Shown here one piece after another: positions 8,703-17,625 of a stretch of 64,000 nucleotides of DNA. A program made the translations under genes and the position numbers. Source of the stretch: Enterococcus saigonensis (GTDB lineage: Bacteria; Bacillota; Bacilli; Lactobacillales; Enterococcaceae); the NCBI RefSeq assembly GCF_011397115.1, contig NZ_AP022822.1, positions 2,522,001 through 2,586,000 of the forward strand, in the 5' to 3' direction. How positions within the stretch are numbered: position 1 is the stretch's first letter; each line of letters starts with the position of its first letter. Below the pieces are notes generated by a model. That model was given only the letters and a program-made list of their open reading frames with translations, did no database searches and was not told the DNA's origin.

Positions 8703-10460
8703 CTAAATCGTGATGAAACCTTGGTTAAGCGGATCATGCAACCAAGGTGTTAACCGCAGTTGTTGTCCTTCATAAATTAAATAGCTGTTTAAATTATTCC
8801 ATCTTCGTAGCGACTGAATCGATAAACCAAATCGCTTTGAGATTTTAGCTAACGTATCGCCACGTTGAACACTATAAAAACCAGCAGGACGTTCTCTGTA
8901 GGCCTTGACGGAATAATTTTTGAAAAAGGGTGTGTTCAATCTCAAAAACAGATGACTTCCTGCTGGCTTACTAAAATGTTCAAAGCTTGTTTCAAAATAT
9001 TTTTCAGGATAATGCAATGTTTCTTCTTCTTTTAAGCGAACTGTTTTACCAATATTTAACACTTGGCCTACAGTTAAAAGATAACTATTTAAGTTATTGC
9101 TAGAGACAAGCTGGTGTATAGGTATGTGATACAATTGAGAAATTAACGTTAAAGATTCCCCTGATTTCACTTTGTGTTGGATTGTCTCATTGTTTTCATT
9201 TTGATTAATTGAACCTTTTAACTGAGATATTTCTTTTGAAGATTTATCAATATATCTATTCATTTCTCGCACGTTATTTTCAGATTTTTCTGTATTTTCA
9301 ACCGATGAATACCTTGCTATATTTTCAGGTTTCCCATTCGGTGTATCATAACGGGTCAAACCATAAGCTTTGATTAAGCCATTTAATTTAGCTGCGTAAC
9401 TTGTATCGGTTGCATAACGCCCCATTAAAAATCGAGTTGCGTCTTGATACGAGTGAGTATTGCTTTTCCACACACCGCTGTAAAATCCATGATTATATGG
9501 AAGCCCTCCACGAATCAACTGCACATAATCTTCCAAAGATTGTTTGTAGGAAGGATACTTTCTGAAATTCGCCCGAATAGTAAAATGATTACCACTTCCG
9601 TCATCTTCTTGTGTCGCAAAATTAACACTTGTCCCGTGGTAACTTCCCTTAATACCAAATAAATTGTAATTAGGAGGACTTGCAAGCTAACTATTCCCTG
9701 ATGCACTTTCCAAAATAGCCTGTGCAATCATAACGGACGCATATAATCCATGCTTTTGCCCCAATTGTCTGGCATCTTCACCAATTGTCCGGACAAAACG
9801 TTGCGTTGTAAAATTAGGTGAAAAAGTATAGCTGTTTTCTCCAATTGATACGTTGTTTGTTATTTTACTCGAATCTTTCAGCGTAGGTTTTGCGATTGGC
9901 GAAATTTTTCTATTCGTACTGGAATAAGAATCAGACGCTTTCTTTTTGTTACCTAATTTGGTATTTTTATTTACTTTCTTTGCTATCGGATTATCCTTGT
10001 TTTTCTTACTAGCCATATTTTTTTCAACTTCTTTTATGGTAGTTGTTGCTTTATCTTTACTTTTCTCTGTTTTTAAGTTGGAATTGTCTTTGGTTTCATC
10101 ATCTACTTCTGATTGGCTCGGTAAAACTTCCGTAGCTTCAGAGTTTGTAGTTTCTGACAACAGTTGTTCTTCAGAGCTATCAGTAGCTGTTGGTGTCTTT
10201 TCCTCTTCTTTGGCTAGGTCAGATTTTTCATCAGAATCTGAAGAATTTTCTTTGTTTTGTTTGATAGCTTCAGATTCTGTAGTCTCAACTAATTCATCAT
10301 TACTAGAGAGGGGAACTTCTAACTGACTATTTTCTTTTTTTGTATTTTGATTATTCTGATCTTTATCAAAATTTTTGGCTTTTGCTTGCTCTGGAAACAT
10401 CGCTGGAAAAGATGAAACAGCAATAATGGTGCCCGTTAGTAGCGTAATTATTTTTTTCAT
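8703..10460 (-). pseudogene. GH73 glucosaminidase (autolysin) with two LysM domains, split by an in-frame amber codon
   Basis: Read through as one frame this is a 585-codon autolysin. Order: signal peptide (1-28, ending QAKAK), a long Ser/Glu/Lys/Thr low-complexity linker (about 35-205), a GH73 N-acetylglucosaminidase domain (about 215-375), a linker, and two LysM repeats (HKVKSGESLTLISQ..., YSVQRGDTLAKISK...). The frame is broken only by TAG at 9687-9689, directly after ILESASGNS. The next codons read LASPPNYNLFGIKG, the normal continuation; relatives usually have Gln here (ASGNSQLA), so a single CAG-to-TAG change explains it. The 257-residue upstream part has a signal peptide but only the start of the catalytic domain. 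The rest could restart at the TTG of 9536, but without a signal peptide or the catalytic Glu. Likely non-functional unless suppressed. Confidence 0.88.
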
Positions 10461-10480
10461 AATATTCCCCTCTCATATTT

Positions 10481-11239
10481 TTATTTTGAAGCCCGTTGTG
10501 ATTGTTGTAGTAATTGATCCAATAATGAAATGGAATCATTGCGCATTTTTTCAATATAATTTTGATAACGAATACAACCTTGTCTTAATTCAGCAAGCTC
10601 TTCTTCCGATTTCAACTTGATGTCATGTGCATCAAATTCTGCTTTACGAACAATTTCTTTAGCCTTTGACTTGGCTTCAATTAAGACATCTGCTAATTCA
10701 TTTTTTGTCAGTTCTAAATCATCTTTTGCTTGTTGACACTTTAAAGTCGCCAACTGATCTTTTACTTGTTGATATTTTGTTTGAAGTTCAGCAAATTCGG
10801 CAGAACTATTGTTTTCAGTTTCGTTAGATTCCATTTTTACAGTCTGCATTTCCAACCGCTGAGTTAATTCCATTGCCCGATTGCTCGCAAATTCTAAGTT
10901 AGTGGTTAATTGCTTATTTTCAGCTTTTAATGTCTCTATTTTTTTGTTCAATCGCTCTATTTCTTCTACGCGTCCTTCATAATCTGCTGGAATTGCCTCA
11001 ACAGAAGCCAATTCTTTTTCCATCTTTTCTACTGTTAATTGTAAATCTTGGTTTTTTGCTATTGCTTCTTTTTTTTCTTGTTCATAGACTTGGTTTTTAG
11101 CTTTCAAAGCTTCTATTTCTTTAGCTAATTTTGCATTCTTTTCTTCTAATTCTTTGACAGCCTCATCATCACCTTCATCGTGGAACCCTAATTCTTCCAA
11201 CTCTGCCAGTAGATCATCTTTCTTTTTTTTACCAAACAT
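10481..11239 (-). CDS. Coiled-coil protein with DivIVA-like C-terminus
   Basis: A 252-residue, highly charged protein predicted to be almost entirely coiled coil (about residues 25-150 and 165-245). No signal peptide or membrane segment. The segment at about 180-230 (EAKSKAKEIVRKAEFDAHDIKLKSEEE) resembles the C-terminal coils of DivIVA/GpsB-type or ATP-synthase-b-like proteins, but the N-terminal DivIVA lipid-binding motif is not evident. Chosen start ATG at 11239 with GGGG about 9 bases upstream; longer readings run into an inverted repeat. It lies 20 bases upstream of the autolysin gene, so a cytoplasmic scaffold linked to wall growth is possible but unproven. Confidence 0.7.
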   Translation of the reverse strand: MFGKKKKDDLLAELEELGFHDEGDDEAVKELEEKNAKLAKEIEALKAKNQVYEQEKKEAIAKNQDLQLTVEKMEKELASVEAIPADYEGRVEEIERLNKKIETLKAENKQLTTNLEFASNRAMELTQRLEMQTVKMESNETENNSSAEFAELQTKYQQVKDQLATLKCQQAKDDLELTKNELADVLIEAKSKAKEIVRKAEFDAHDIKLKSEEELAELRQGCIRYQNYIEKMRNDSISLLDQLLQQSQRASK

Positions 11240-11756
11240 ATTCTTTTCCCCTTTCCAATTTTTAATTCCGTCTAATTTAAATGAAGTCAACGACCTAAGT
11301 TGATTTCATTTTTTCTACCTAAATAGTTTTAGGCCACATTTTTAGTATATAAAAATTTTTGAAATACTTTTCTCAAATTTATTTTGATTATTTAATAAAA
11401 ATAAAAATAAAAAGTTGTTTTTTTATCACAGTTTTATTTTTTTTTGAAAAAAACTGAGAATTAGATTTTCTTTTATGGCTTTACTCCTTTATTTATCCGT
11501 ATTTTAAAAATCCATTTGCTTTTGAAAGCATTTTTTCTCTATCAAAACTTTCTATAATTCAAAAAAATTTGATTGGGACAAAAATCATTTTCTGCGTAAG
11601 TTTTCTTTTATTATCAAAGTTCCTCAAACAAATTATTTATTTTGACTAGCAGCGTAATTATGATGTTTTTGCGGCACAATTAATCGCTTTTTAAATAAAA
11701 TAGTAGTAAAATATATTTAGCTTACAAAAAGTAAGGTAAAAAGGAGGATAATTTCC
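11240..11756. other. Long AT-rich intergenic region with inverted repeat at 11279-11311
   Basis: About 500 bases between divergent genes with no credible ORF. A 13-base imperfect inverted repeat (one mismatch) occupies 11279-11291 and 11299-11311, just upstream of the coiled-coil gene, and could be an operator or leader hairpin. The rest is A/T tracts; promoters for both sides must be here, but no textbook -35/-10 pair stands out. Confidence 0.6.
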
Positions 11757-12779
11757 ATGAAAAAAATTGGTTTTTTAAGTTTTGGTCATTGGATGGATCG
11801 TGGTTCATTAGTTAAAACCGCAAGCGATGCTTATTTACAATCGATTGAATTGGCTGTTGAAGCAGAAAAGCTTGGGATCGATGGCGCTTATTATCGCGTT
11901 CATCATTTTGCCCCACAAATTGGTTCCCCATTTCCACTTCTATCTGCAATTGGTGCTAAAACAAGCAAAATTGAAGTGGGTACAGGTTTAATTGATATGC
12001 GTTATGAAAACCCATATATGATGGCAGAAAATGCTGGTTTAACAGATATCATCACACAAGGTCGCGTGCAACTAGGTGTGGGCCGTGGTTCACCAGAACA
12101 GGTTTTAGATGGTTGGAAATATTTTGGCTATGATTATTCTGAAGAAGAAATTAAAGACGTTACCCGAGAACGAACGTTAGAATTTCTTGATTTATTGGAA
12201 GGAAATCATTTTGCTGAACCAAATCCGCAACCTATGTTCCCACAAGCTCCTGGAAAACTGCGGATTGAGCCTTATTCAGAAGGTTTGCGTCAACGTATTT
12301 GGTGGGGCGCAGGTTCAAAAGAAACTGCTATTTGGGCAGCAAAACACGGTATGAATTTACAATCTTCTACTTTAGTAAATTATGAAAGTAATGAACCTTT
12401 CCATGTGCAACAAGCCAATCAATTACGTGCTTTTAAACAAGCTTGGAAAGAAGCCGGTCATGATTTTGAACCTCGGACACTTGTTACTCGTTCCATTCAA
12501 CCAATCACAACTGATTTGGACCGTCAGTTATTCGGACAAGATGGCCAACCACAACAAGATTCAGTTGGTTACTTAGCTTATCATCGCAATCCGACAATTT
12601 TTGGGCGTACTTTTGCTGGCGAACCAGACAAATTGGTAAAAGAATTAGCTGAAGATGAAGCAATTAAAGAAGCAGACACTGTCTTAATTACAATTCCAAA
12701 TACTTTGGGCGTGGAATACAACATGCACATTTTAGAAACAATCATTAAAGACGTGGCTCCTGATTTGGGTTGGCGTTAA
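11757..12779 (+). CDS. LLM-class flavin-dependent oxidoreductase (luciferase-like monooxygenase)
   Basis: A 340-residue TIM-barrel flavin enzyme of the bacterial luciferase-like family, which uses reduced flavin (FMNH2 or F420 in other taxa) and oxygen. Family signatures: an N-terminal KKIGFLSFGHW strand, the YRVHHFAPQIGSPFPLLSAIGAKT segment near 45-65, GRVQLGVGRGSPEQV near 100, and a late NTLGVEYNMHILE. Start is ATG with AAAAAGGAGG upstream. It stands alone between a long AT-rich region and a strong terminator, so it is monocistronic. The substrate cannot be read from the sequence. Confidence 0.88.
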   Translation: MKKIGFLSFGHWMDRGSLVKTASDAYLQSIELAVEAEKLGIDGAYYRVHHFAPQIGSPFPLLSAIGAKTSKIEVGTGLIDMRYENPYMMAENAGLTDIITQGRVQLGVGRGSPEQVLDGWKYFGYDYSEEEIKDVTRERTLEFLDLLEGNHFAEPNPQPMFPQAPGKLRIEPYSEGLRQRIWWGAGSKETAIWAAKHGMNLQSSTLVNYESNEPFHVQQANQLRAFKQAWKEAGHDFEPRTLVTRSIQPITTDLDRQLFGQDGQPQQDSVGYLAYHRNPTIFGRTFAGEPDKLVKELAEDEAIKEADTVLITIPNTLGVEYNMHILETIIKDVAPDLGWR

Positions 12780-12794
12780 AAAATTTTTATGTAC

Positions 12795-12865
12795 AAAAAA
12801 CGACAAAACTACTTGCAAACTTGAAGGTAAACTTCAAGCTACAGCCGTTGTTTTGTCGTTTTTTT
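12795..12865. terminator. Bidirectional terminator between oxidoreductase and cstR
   Basis: A perfect 15-base inverted repeat (12795-12809 and 12850-12864, core ACGACAAAAC/GTTTTGTCGT) with A/T tracts at both outer ends. A second small inverted repeat (CTTGAA/TTCAAG) lies in the loop. It separates convergent genes and can serve both. Confidence 0.85.
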
Positions 12866-12866
12866 G

Positions 12867-13127
12867 CTATTTTTTAATAATCATTTGAATCGCCTGTTCA
12901 ATTTTTTGTTGTTGAACTGTTGTATCCGGAGTTGGATTTTCCAAACAATTTTTTAAATTTTCGGCTACAATAATGCCCATTACGCGATCAATACTGGAAC
13001 GTACGGCACTCAATTGAGTAATTACATCCACACACTCTTTTTCTTCTTCAATCATCTTTTGGATACCACGAACTTGTCCTTCTGTACGTTTTAAGCGATT
13101 TATTATATTTTTATCGCAATTGGCCAT
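12867..13127 (-). CDS. cstR: CsoR/CstR-family persulfide-sensing repressor
   Basis: An 86-residue DUF156 repressor. Cys32 and Cys61 occupy the two conserved thiol positions. The CsoR copper-ligand His (four residues before the second Cys) is replaced by Asn57, which is the pattern of CstR, the reactive-sulfur sensor, rather than copper-sensing CsoR. It is the last gene of an operon with two rhodaneses and a CoA-disulfide/persulfide reductase, the same company as in characterised staphylococcal and enterococcal cst loci. The start overlaps the end of the preceding rhodanese gene by 17 bases. Expected to bind the palindrome over the operon promoter at 15387-15408 and release it when its thiols become persulfidated. 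Confidence 0.88.
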   Translation of the reverse strand: MANCDKNIINRLKRTEGQVRGIQKMIEEEKECVDVITQLSAVRSSIDRVMGIIVAENLKNCLENPTPDTTVQQQKIEQAIQMIIKK

Positions 13128-13416
13128 CTGCTATCTTCCCTTTCCATTCTGCCATACCACCTAAAATATTCGTGACCTGATAACCTTGATTCGCTAAGAG
13201 ATCACATGCAAGCGCCGAGCGTCGACCAGATTGGCAGATAATATAATAATGTACATTTTTATCCAACTCATTAAAACGATTTTCTAGTTGACTTAAGGGA
13301 ATATTTTGTGCAGTAGGAATATGTCTTTCAGTATATTCAGCGACTTCTCGAACATCTATAAGTGTTTCTTTTTGCCACAATTCAGCAAAATCATCATTTT
13401 TGATCGTATTATTCAT
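13111..13416 (-). CDS. Single-domain rhodanese
   Basis: A 101-residue rhodanese-like sulfurtransferase that moves sulfane sulfur via a Cys persulfide. The domain shows LIDVREVAEYTERHIPTA near the start and the active loop CQSGRRS near residue 67, so catalytic Cys is present. ATG at 13416 is used because AAGGAG lies 7 bases upstream; an in-frame TTG six bases earlier is rejected. The start lies inside the end of the CoA reductase gene (8-base overlap), indicating translational coupling in the cst-like operon. Confidence 0.9.
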   Translation of the reverse strand: MNNTIKNDDFAELWQKETLIDVREVAEYTERHIPTAQNIPLSQLENRFNELDKNVHYYIICQSGRRSALACDLLANQGYQVTNILGGMAEWKGKIADGQLR

Positions 13417-15061
13417 AATCAATCTCCTTGGGATTTACCATTTTATATAAAGCAAAAGCACCATCCAAATTTACTACATCAAACCCATTTTGTTTTAAAA
13501 TTCGCTCTGCAAGATAACTACGTAAACCACTGTGGCAAGTTACAATATAAGATTTTGTTTTATCTAATTGATTCAAATTGTCTCGCAAAGTATCCAAGGG
13601 AAGATGAAGGGCTTGTGAGAATCTACCATTATTGGTTAACTCTGATTTACTGCGGACATCTAGTAATAGTTTGCCCTTTTGCATTTCATCAGCCAAGTTA
13701 TACCATTGAATATTTTGACTAAGTCCTTCTGCAATATTTATTGCACTATAGCCTAGCATGTTGACAGGATCTTTAGCAGAGCCAAAGGGTGGTGCGTAAG
13801 TGAATTCTAATTCTGGTAAATCAAAAATGGTTTGTCCACCTTTAATTACGGTAGCAAGTATATCAATCCGTTTATCGACACCTTTTTGACCTACTCCTTG
13901 CGCACCATAGATTACTCCCGTTTTGGGATTGAAAATTAATTTTAAGGTTAATTCGGTGGCCCCAGGGTAATATGCTGCGTGATCTTTGCCACTAACGTGA
14001 ACAATCGCATAATCTAATCCGGCTTGTTGCACAGCTCTTTCACTCAAGCCCGTTACGGCAGCACTTAAATTAAAGACGCGTACGATCGCCGTCCCAATAC
14101 TGCCTTGATTCTTGCGTGGCAAGCCAAAAATTACATCTGCAACTTGTCGTCCTTGTCGATTAGCTGGTGAGGCTAGAGAAATTAGAGCCTCTTCATTTGT
14201 AATTCGTTGTTTTGTCACAACTGCATCCCCGACTGCAAAAATCCCTGGTAAATTCGTTTGATAATTTTCGTCTACTACAATGCCACCTTTTAAACCTAAT
14301 TGAATTCCCGCGTCTTTAGCAAGTTGAGTTTCAGGCTGCACACCAACAGATAATATAGTAATATCTGATTTAAGACTACTACCATCGTCTAAAATAATTT
14401 CCTGACCTGCCTGTTGAAATGCTGCCGCCGATTGTCCGGTGATAACATTGATTCCATTTTTCACCAATTCATTTTGAACAAAACATGCCATTTCTTCATC
14501 TAGCGGTGGCAGGACGTGAGGTGCTTTTTCAATAATTGTGACAGTCAATCCCGCTTTTTGTAAATTTTCTGCCATTTCCAAACCGATAAACCCAGCCCCG
14601 ATAACCGTTGCATATTTAACTTCCGACGTTAGCGCCTGCATAATTTTATCTAAATCCGGCACATTGCGGAGAGTAAAAACATTTTTTGCCTCTGCTAATC
14701 CCAAAATCGGGGGAATAAATGCTTTTGCTCCCGGTGATAACACTAAAAAATCATACTTTTCACGATAAACTTCATTTTGATTTTGAATCGTTACTTCTTT
14801 TTTTGCTGAATCAATGGCTGTCGCTTCATGAAATGGGCGAACATCTAAATTAAATCGTGCCTGCAAGCTTGCTGGTGTTTGAACAAGTAAATCCTCTTTT
14901 GCTGAGATTTCCCCTGAAACGTAATAAGGTAAGCCGCAATTGGCAAAAGACACAAACGGCCCTTTCTCCAAAACAACGATTTCTGCTGTTTCATCTAACC
15001 GGCGCAATCTTGTTGCCGCAGACATTCCTCCTGCAACCCCACCGATAATAATTACTTTCAT
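13409..15061 (-). CDS. CoA-disulfide/CoA-persulfide reductase fused to rhodanese
   Basis: A 550-residue FAD and NAD(P)H-dependent pyridine nucleotide disulfide oxidoreductase. N-terminal GGVAGGMSAATRLRR binds FAD; the single redox Cys42 lies in SFANCGLPYY; the second nucleotide fold shows GAGFIGLEMAENL. A C-terminal rhodanese domain carries an intact active loop (CHSGLRS, Cys509). This matches the CoADR-RHD proteins that reduce CoA persulfide or polysulfide in persulfide detoxification. The start overlaps the stop of the upstream rhodanese by four bases. Co-transcription with cstR points to control by reactive sulfur. A second paralogue lies at 32862-34478. Confidence 0.92.
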   Translation of the reverse strand: MKVIIIGGVAGGMSAATRLRRLDETAEIVVLEKGPFVSFANCGLPYYVSGEISAKEDLLVQTPASLQARFNLDVRPFHEATAIDSAKKEVTIQNQNEVYREKYDFLVLSPGAKAFIPPILGLAEAKNVFTLRNVPDLDKIMQALTSEVKYATVIGAGFIGLEMAENLQKAGLTVTIIEKAPHVLPPLDEEMACFVQNELVKNGINVITGQSAAAFQQAGQEIILDDGSSLKSDITILSVGVQPETQLAKDAGIQLGLKGGIVVDENYQTNLPGIFAVGDAVVTKQRITNEEALISLASPANRQGRQVADVIFGLPRKNQGSIGTAIVRVFNLSAAVTGLSERAVQQAGLDYAIVHVSGKDHAAYYPGATELTLKLIFNPKTGVIYGAQGVGQKGVDKRIDILATVIKGGQTIFDLPELEFTYAPPFGSAKDPVNMLGYSAINIAEGLSQNIQWYNLADEMQKGKLLLDVRSKSELTNNGRFSQALHLPLDTLRDNLNQLDKTKSYIVTCHSGLRSYLAERILKQNGFDVVNLDGAFALYKMVNPKEIDYE

Positions 15062-15375
15062 GATTTTCCTCCTTTGACTTTACCAGACCATTGATTCATT
15101 CCACCTTTAACATTTATGACATTGTAACCTTTTCGTTTCAATTGTTGTGCTGCTTGCTTACTTCGCATCCCAGATTGACAAATCACGTAGATAGCTTTGT
15201 CGCCCTTTTCTTTGTATGCGGCAATTTTGTTTAACGGGACATTTTTCGCTTTTATAATATGCCCCTGACGGTATTCAGCCGGAGTTCGAACATCTAATAA
15301 TAGAATATTATCATTTAACTTTGTCGCAAGTTCCCTGATTGTTATACTTTTTACCATTGAAAAAAATGAAAACAT
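15058..15375 (-). CDS. Rhodanese, first gene of the cst-like operon
   Basis: A 105-residue rhodanese with LLLDVRTPAEYRQGHI and active loop CQSGMRS, so the catalytic Cys is intact. The N-terminus after the chosen start is short and hydrophobic (MFSFFSMVKS), which may be a weak membrane association or simply the start. ATG at 15375 follows GGGAGGGAAGT. A longer reading to 15414 would run through the operator and -10 box, so it is rejected. First gene after the CstR-type promoter; likely a persulfide transfer enzyme feeding the downstream reductase. Confidence 0.88.
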   Translation of the reverse strand: MFSFFSMVKSITIRELATKLNDNILLLDVRTPAEYRQGHIIKAKNVPLNKIAAYKEKGDKAIYVICQSGMRSKQAAQQLKRKGYNVINVKGGMNQWSGKVKGGKS

Positions 15376-15386
15376 ACTTCCCTCCC

Positions 15387-15434
15387 AATATACCCTGATA
15401 GGTATATTGAACACTAGAAAAAACGCTTTGTCAA
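15387..15434 (-). promoter_or_regulatory. cst-like promoter with CstR operator over the -10 box
   Basis: On the minus strand TTGACA (15434-15429) is followed after 17 bases by TTCAAT (15411-15406). A perfect palindrome AATATACC-CTGATA-GGTATATT covers 15387-15408 and overlaps the -10. ATACC...GGTAT is the type of sequence bound by CsoR/CstR repressors. The transcript would start just inside the operator, 12-20 bases above the first rhodanese start. Binding is inferred. Confidence 0.8.
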
Positions 15435-15492
15435 ACTAAATAGGTTATTGAAGCAAATAAAAAGGCATCAAAATTGGATAGTTTCCATAAAC

Positions 15493-15513
15493 AAATACCT
15501 ATAAGAGGTATTT
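15493..15513. promoter_or_regulatory. Second candidate CstR operator
   Basis: Inverted repeat AAATACCT-ATAAG-AGGTATTT, about 105 bases upstream of the first operator and with the same ATACC/GGTAT core (spacer 7 rather than 6). No gene starts directly from it on the plus strand, so it could be an auxiliary site for the cst operon. Confidence 0.5.
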
Positions 15514-15666
15514 TTAAAAATTATTTTACTCTTTGTATACGGTCAACCTTAAACTAAACTTTGAAAAATTTCCCCTTAAAAGGAGCGCCAGTTTACATTT
15601 ACGCAGCACAGTAACCCAGAACTTATTGGAATACCAGATTTCCTCGTAAAAATTACTTCTTACTAT

Positions 15667-15697
15667 AAAAAACTACGACATTACGCCGTAGTTTTTT
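15667..15697. terminator. Terminator downstream of tspO
   Basis: Inverted repeat AAAAAACTACG...CGTAGTTTTTT with a 9-base loop, directly beyond the tspO stop. The minus-strand transcript ends in a U-tract. Confidence 0.8.
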
Positions 15698-15704
15698 AAC
15701 TTTT

Positions 15705-16172
15705 TTAATTTTTGATTGCTAATCCGATTGCCAAATATGCAGCATACACACACCAGATAAAATACGGTGTAAATAAAAATGTCGCTAATCGTTGAATCGA
15801 ATAAAAACGAATGAGACAAGCAAAAACTGTCCCTAATAATAGTAAAACAATAACAACTCCTCCAAAGAAATTCTCTCCACCAAAGAAAACAATACTCCAA
15901 ATAAAATTCAAAATTAGTTGTAACGCAAACAAAAATAGCGCTTGATTTTTGACCTTTTTACTTACCTTCGCATCTAAAATGAAAAATAGCGCAGTCCCGA
16001 TTAATCCATACAAAATAGTCCAAATAATTCCAATAATATTGCCTGGGGGTGAAAAAGGCGGTGTATTCAATTTCGCATATGTTGCTGCACTATCACCAGC
16101 GAATAATCCCGATAAAACGCCAACCGCTTCAACGCCCACTACACACAACAACCATTGCCCAATTTTTCTCAT
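15705..16172 (-). CDS. tspO: TspO/MBR family membrane protein
   Basis: A 155-residue protein with five predicted membrane helices and the family signatures LNTPPFSPPGNIIGIIWTILY (about 36-56), LILNFIWSIVFFGG (about 85-98) and TPYFIWCVYAAYL near the C-terminus. TspO proteins bind tetrapyrroles and related ligands and are linked to oxidative or stress responses; the bacterial role varies. Start ATG has GGAGGAG at good spacing. Monocistronic between its own terminator and a divergent small ORF. No link to the neighbouring sulfur operon is visible except proximity. Confidence 0.92.
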   Translation of the reverse strand: MRKIGQWLLCVVGVEAVGVLSGLFAGDSAATYAKLNTPPFSPPGNIIGIIWTILYGLIGTALFFILDAKVSKKVKNQALFLFALQLILNFIWSIVFFGGENFFGGVVIVLLLLGTVFACLIRFYSIQRLATFLFTPYFIWCVYAAYLAIGLAIKN

Positions 16173-16380
16173 AGTTTTCTCCTCCCCTATTCGTAAAAGA
16201 TAGGCAATTATCTTTTAAAATAGTCTCTTTTATTTATCTTACACTTTTCAAATAGGGTTATAAATGTTTTTGGTCAAATTTAAAATTAATAGTTCATAAT
16301 TTTGCTATTTACAAGACGAATTATTCGATTATTTTATCTAAATGCGGTATTCTACCTAAAAAATGAAGGATAGTGCTCTT

Positions 16381-16575
16381 ATGACAAATATACATGCAAA
16401 ACAAACATGCCAAGCAAAAATAGTAGGTTTAGAAGGGATTCACGAGGTTATTCTAGTAAAACAATATCAAAATATAGCTATTGTAGAGTGCTTAGATACA
16501 AATGAATTAGCCGTTGCCCGCCTAAGTGACTTTATCACTCCTCACGAAAATAAAGTACCGAAACACAGCGAGTAA
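16381..16575 (+). CDS. Small hypothetical protein (64 residues)
   Basis: A 64-residue ORF with beta-strand-like composition (CQAKIVGLEGIHEVILVKQYQNIAIVECLD), no signal peptide or membrane helix. AAGGA lies 10 bases before ATG at 16381. An in-frame ATG at 16363 overlaps this site and is less likely. Not recognised. Coding status is plausible from the ribosome binding site and amino-acid make-up but not proven; it precedes the diacylglycerol kinase-like gene by about 117 bases. Confidence 0.5.
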   Translation: MTNIHAKQTCQAKIVGLEGIHEVILVKQYQNIAIVECLDTNELAVARLSDFITPHENKVPKHSE

Positions 16576-16692
16576 TAGTAGGTGCAAAAAATTCTTTTGA
16601 AATTTTTCCGTCAAAGAAATTAAAAGATTGTCTAAGTCTTCAAACGCTTTAATTGTATTCAAACGTGTTACTGTTAAGAAGAGGTGATCAGC

Positions 16693-17586
16693 ATGCATTA
16701 TGCCATTTTTTATAATCCTACGGCTGGACATGGTGACAATGAAGAGACAGCAAAAAAAATTGCTATAAAATTAGAAGAAGCAGGACATACGTGCCAGCCT
16801 TTGACTGCCCCCAATCCTGAACAGGCGATTAAAAAGATTTGCAACTCATTGACAGATTACGATGCCTTGATCTCAATTGGCGGTGATGGAACGCTCAATT
16901 TAGTAGCCACTGCCTTTTTACAAGCAAAAAAGACAATTCCTCTTGGTGTTATTCGTGGCGGTACAGTTAATAATTTCGCTACGCGTTGGGAAATTCCTAC
17001 AGATCTTAATCAGGCAATCTCTTTAATTTTAAAACAAAAAATCAAATACGTTGGCATTGGTTCTTGTCAAGACAGACAAAAAGCGATTGTCAGTTCATTA
17101 ACCTTCGGAACTTTAGCTGATATTTCCAACCAAGTTCGCCAAAGTGAAAAGCGAAAATTCGGCTTGCTCATTTATCCTTTAAAAGGATTAAAGCAAATCA
17201 GTCAAAAAGCTTCTTATCACGTTCATATTCATGCTGGAAATTTTGACAAAAAAATGAAAGTCTGGATTTTCTTACTCACAACTACACATTTAGTTGGCGG
17301 CATTGATTATGTCCCATCCAGCCCTCACGCGTTTCATGTTAGTATTTTGCATAATATGCGCTTGCGTAAATTATTTCAGTTACTATTTTTTGTCTTGACG
17401 GGAAATTTACGTCAAAGAAAAAATAATACTTTGACGTATTTAAAGCCAAAAAAAATTACATTACACCCGTTGGAACAAAAAACAATTTATAGTCGTATCG
17501 ATGGGGATAAAGGCCCCGCCTTACCTTTAACAATTGAATTTTTAGACGGATTTTTACCAATTTATACAGCAATTGAACAAGATTAA
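16693..17586 (+). CDS. Diacylglycerol/lipid kinase family protein (YegS/DagK type)
   Basis: A 297-residue lipid kinase of the DAGK catalytic family. Signatures: FYNPTAGHGDNEETAKKI (about 6-23), the nucleotide loop ISIGGDGTLNLVATAF (about 59-74), GVIRGGTVNNFATRW (about 89-103) and a late YSRIDGDKGP. Phosphorylates diacylglycerol or a related lipid at the inner membrane face. I prefer ATG at 16693, since GAGGTG lies 7 bases upstream and overlaps the alternative GTG at 16684. Followed by a strong terminator. Confidence 0.88.
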   Translation: MHYAIFYNPTAGHGDNEETAKKIAIKLEEAGHTCQPLTAPNPEQAIKKICNSLTDYDALISIGGDGTLNLVATAFLQAKKTIPLGVIRGGTVNNFATRWEIPTDLNQAISLILKQKIKYVGIGSCQDRQKAIVSSLTFGTLADISNQVRQSEKRKFGLLIYPLKGLKQISQKASYHVHIHAGNFDKKMKVWIFLLTTTHLVGGIDYVPSSPHAFHVSILHNMRLRKLFQLLFFVLTGNLRQRKNNTLTYLKPKKITLHPLEQKTIYSRIDGDKGPALPLTIEFLDGFLPIYTAIEQD

Positions 17587-17625
17587 TTCTAAAAAAGATT
17601 GTAAAATCTCACAAAAATCCCCATT

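Noticed and set aside
9687..9689. Pyrrolysine-type amber recoding
   Set aside because: No sign of such machinery and homologues carry Gln here; a point mutation is simpler.
9515..9727. 70-codon minus-strand frame across the amber site, suggesting a frameshift
   Set aside because: The autolysin continues in the original frame after the TAG, so no frameshift is needed; this is an out-of-frame shadow.
9946..10326. 126-codon plus-strand frame opposite the autolysin linker
   Set aside because: Mirror of the low-complexity Ser/Glu/Lys region; composition (runs of Ser, Phe, Val) is an artefact of that.
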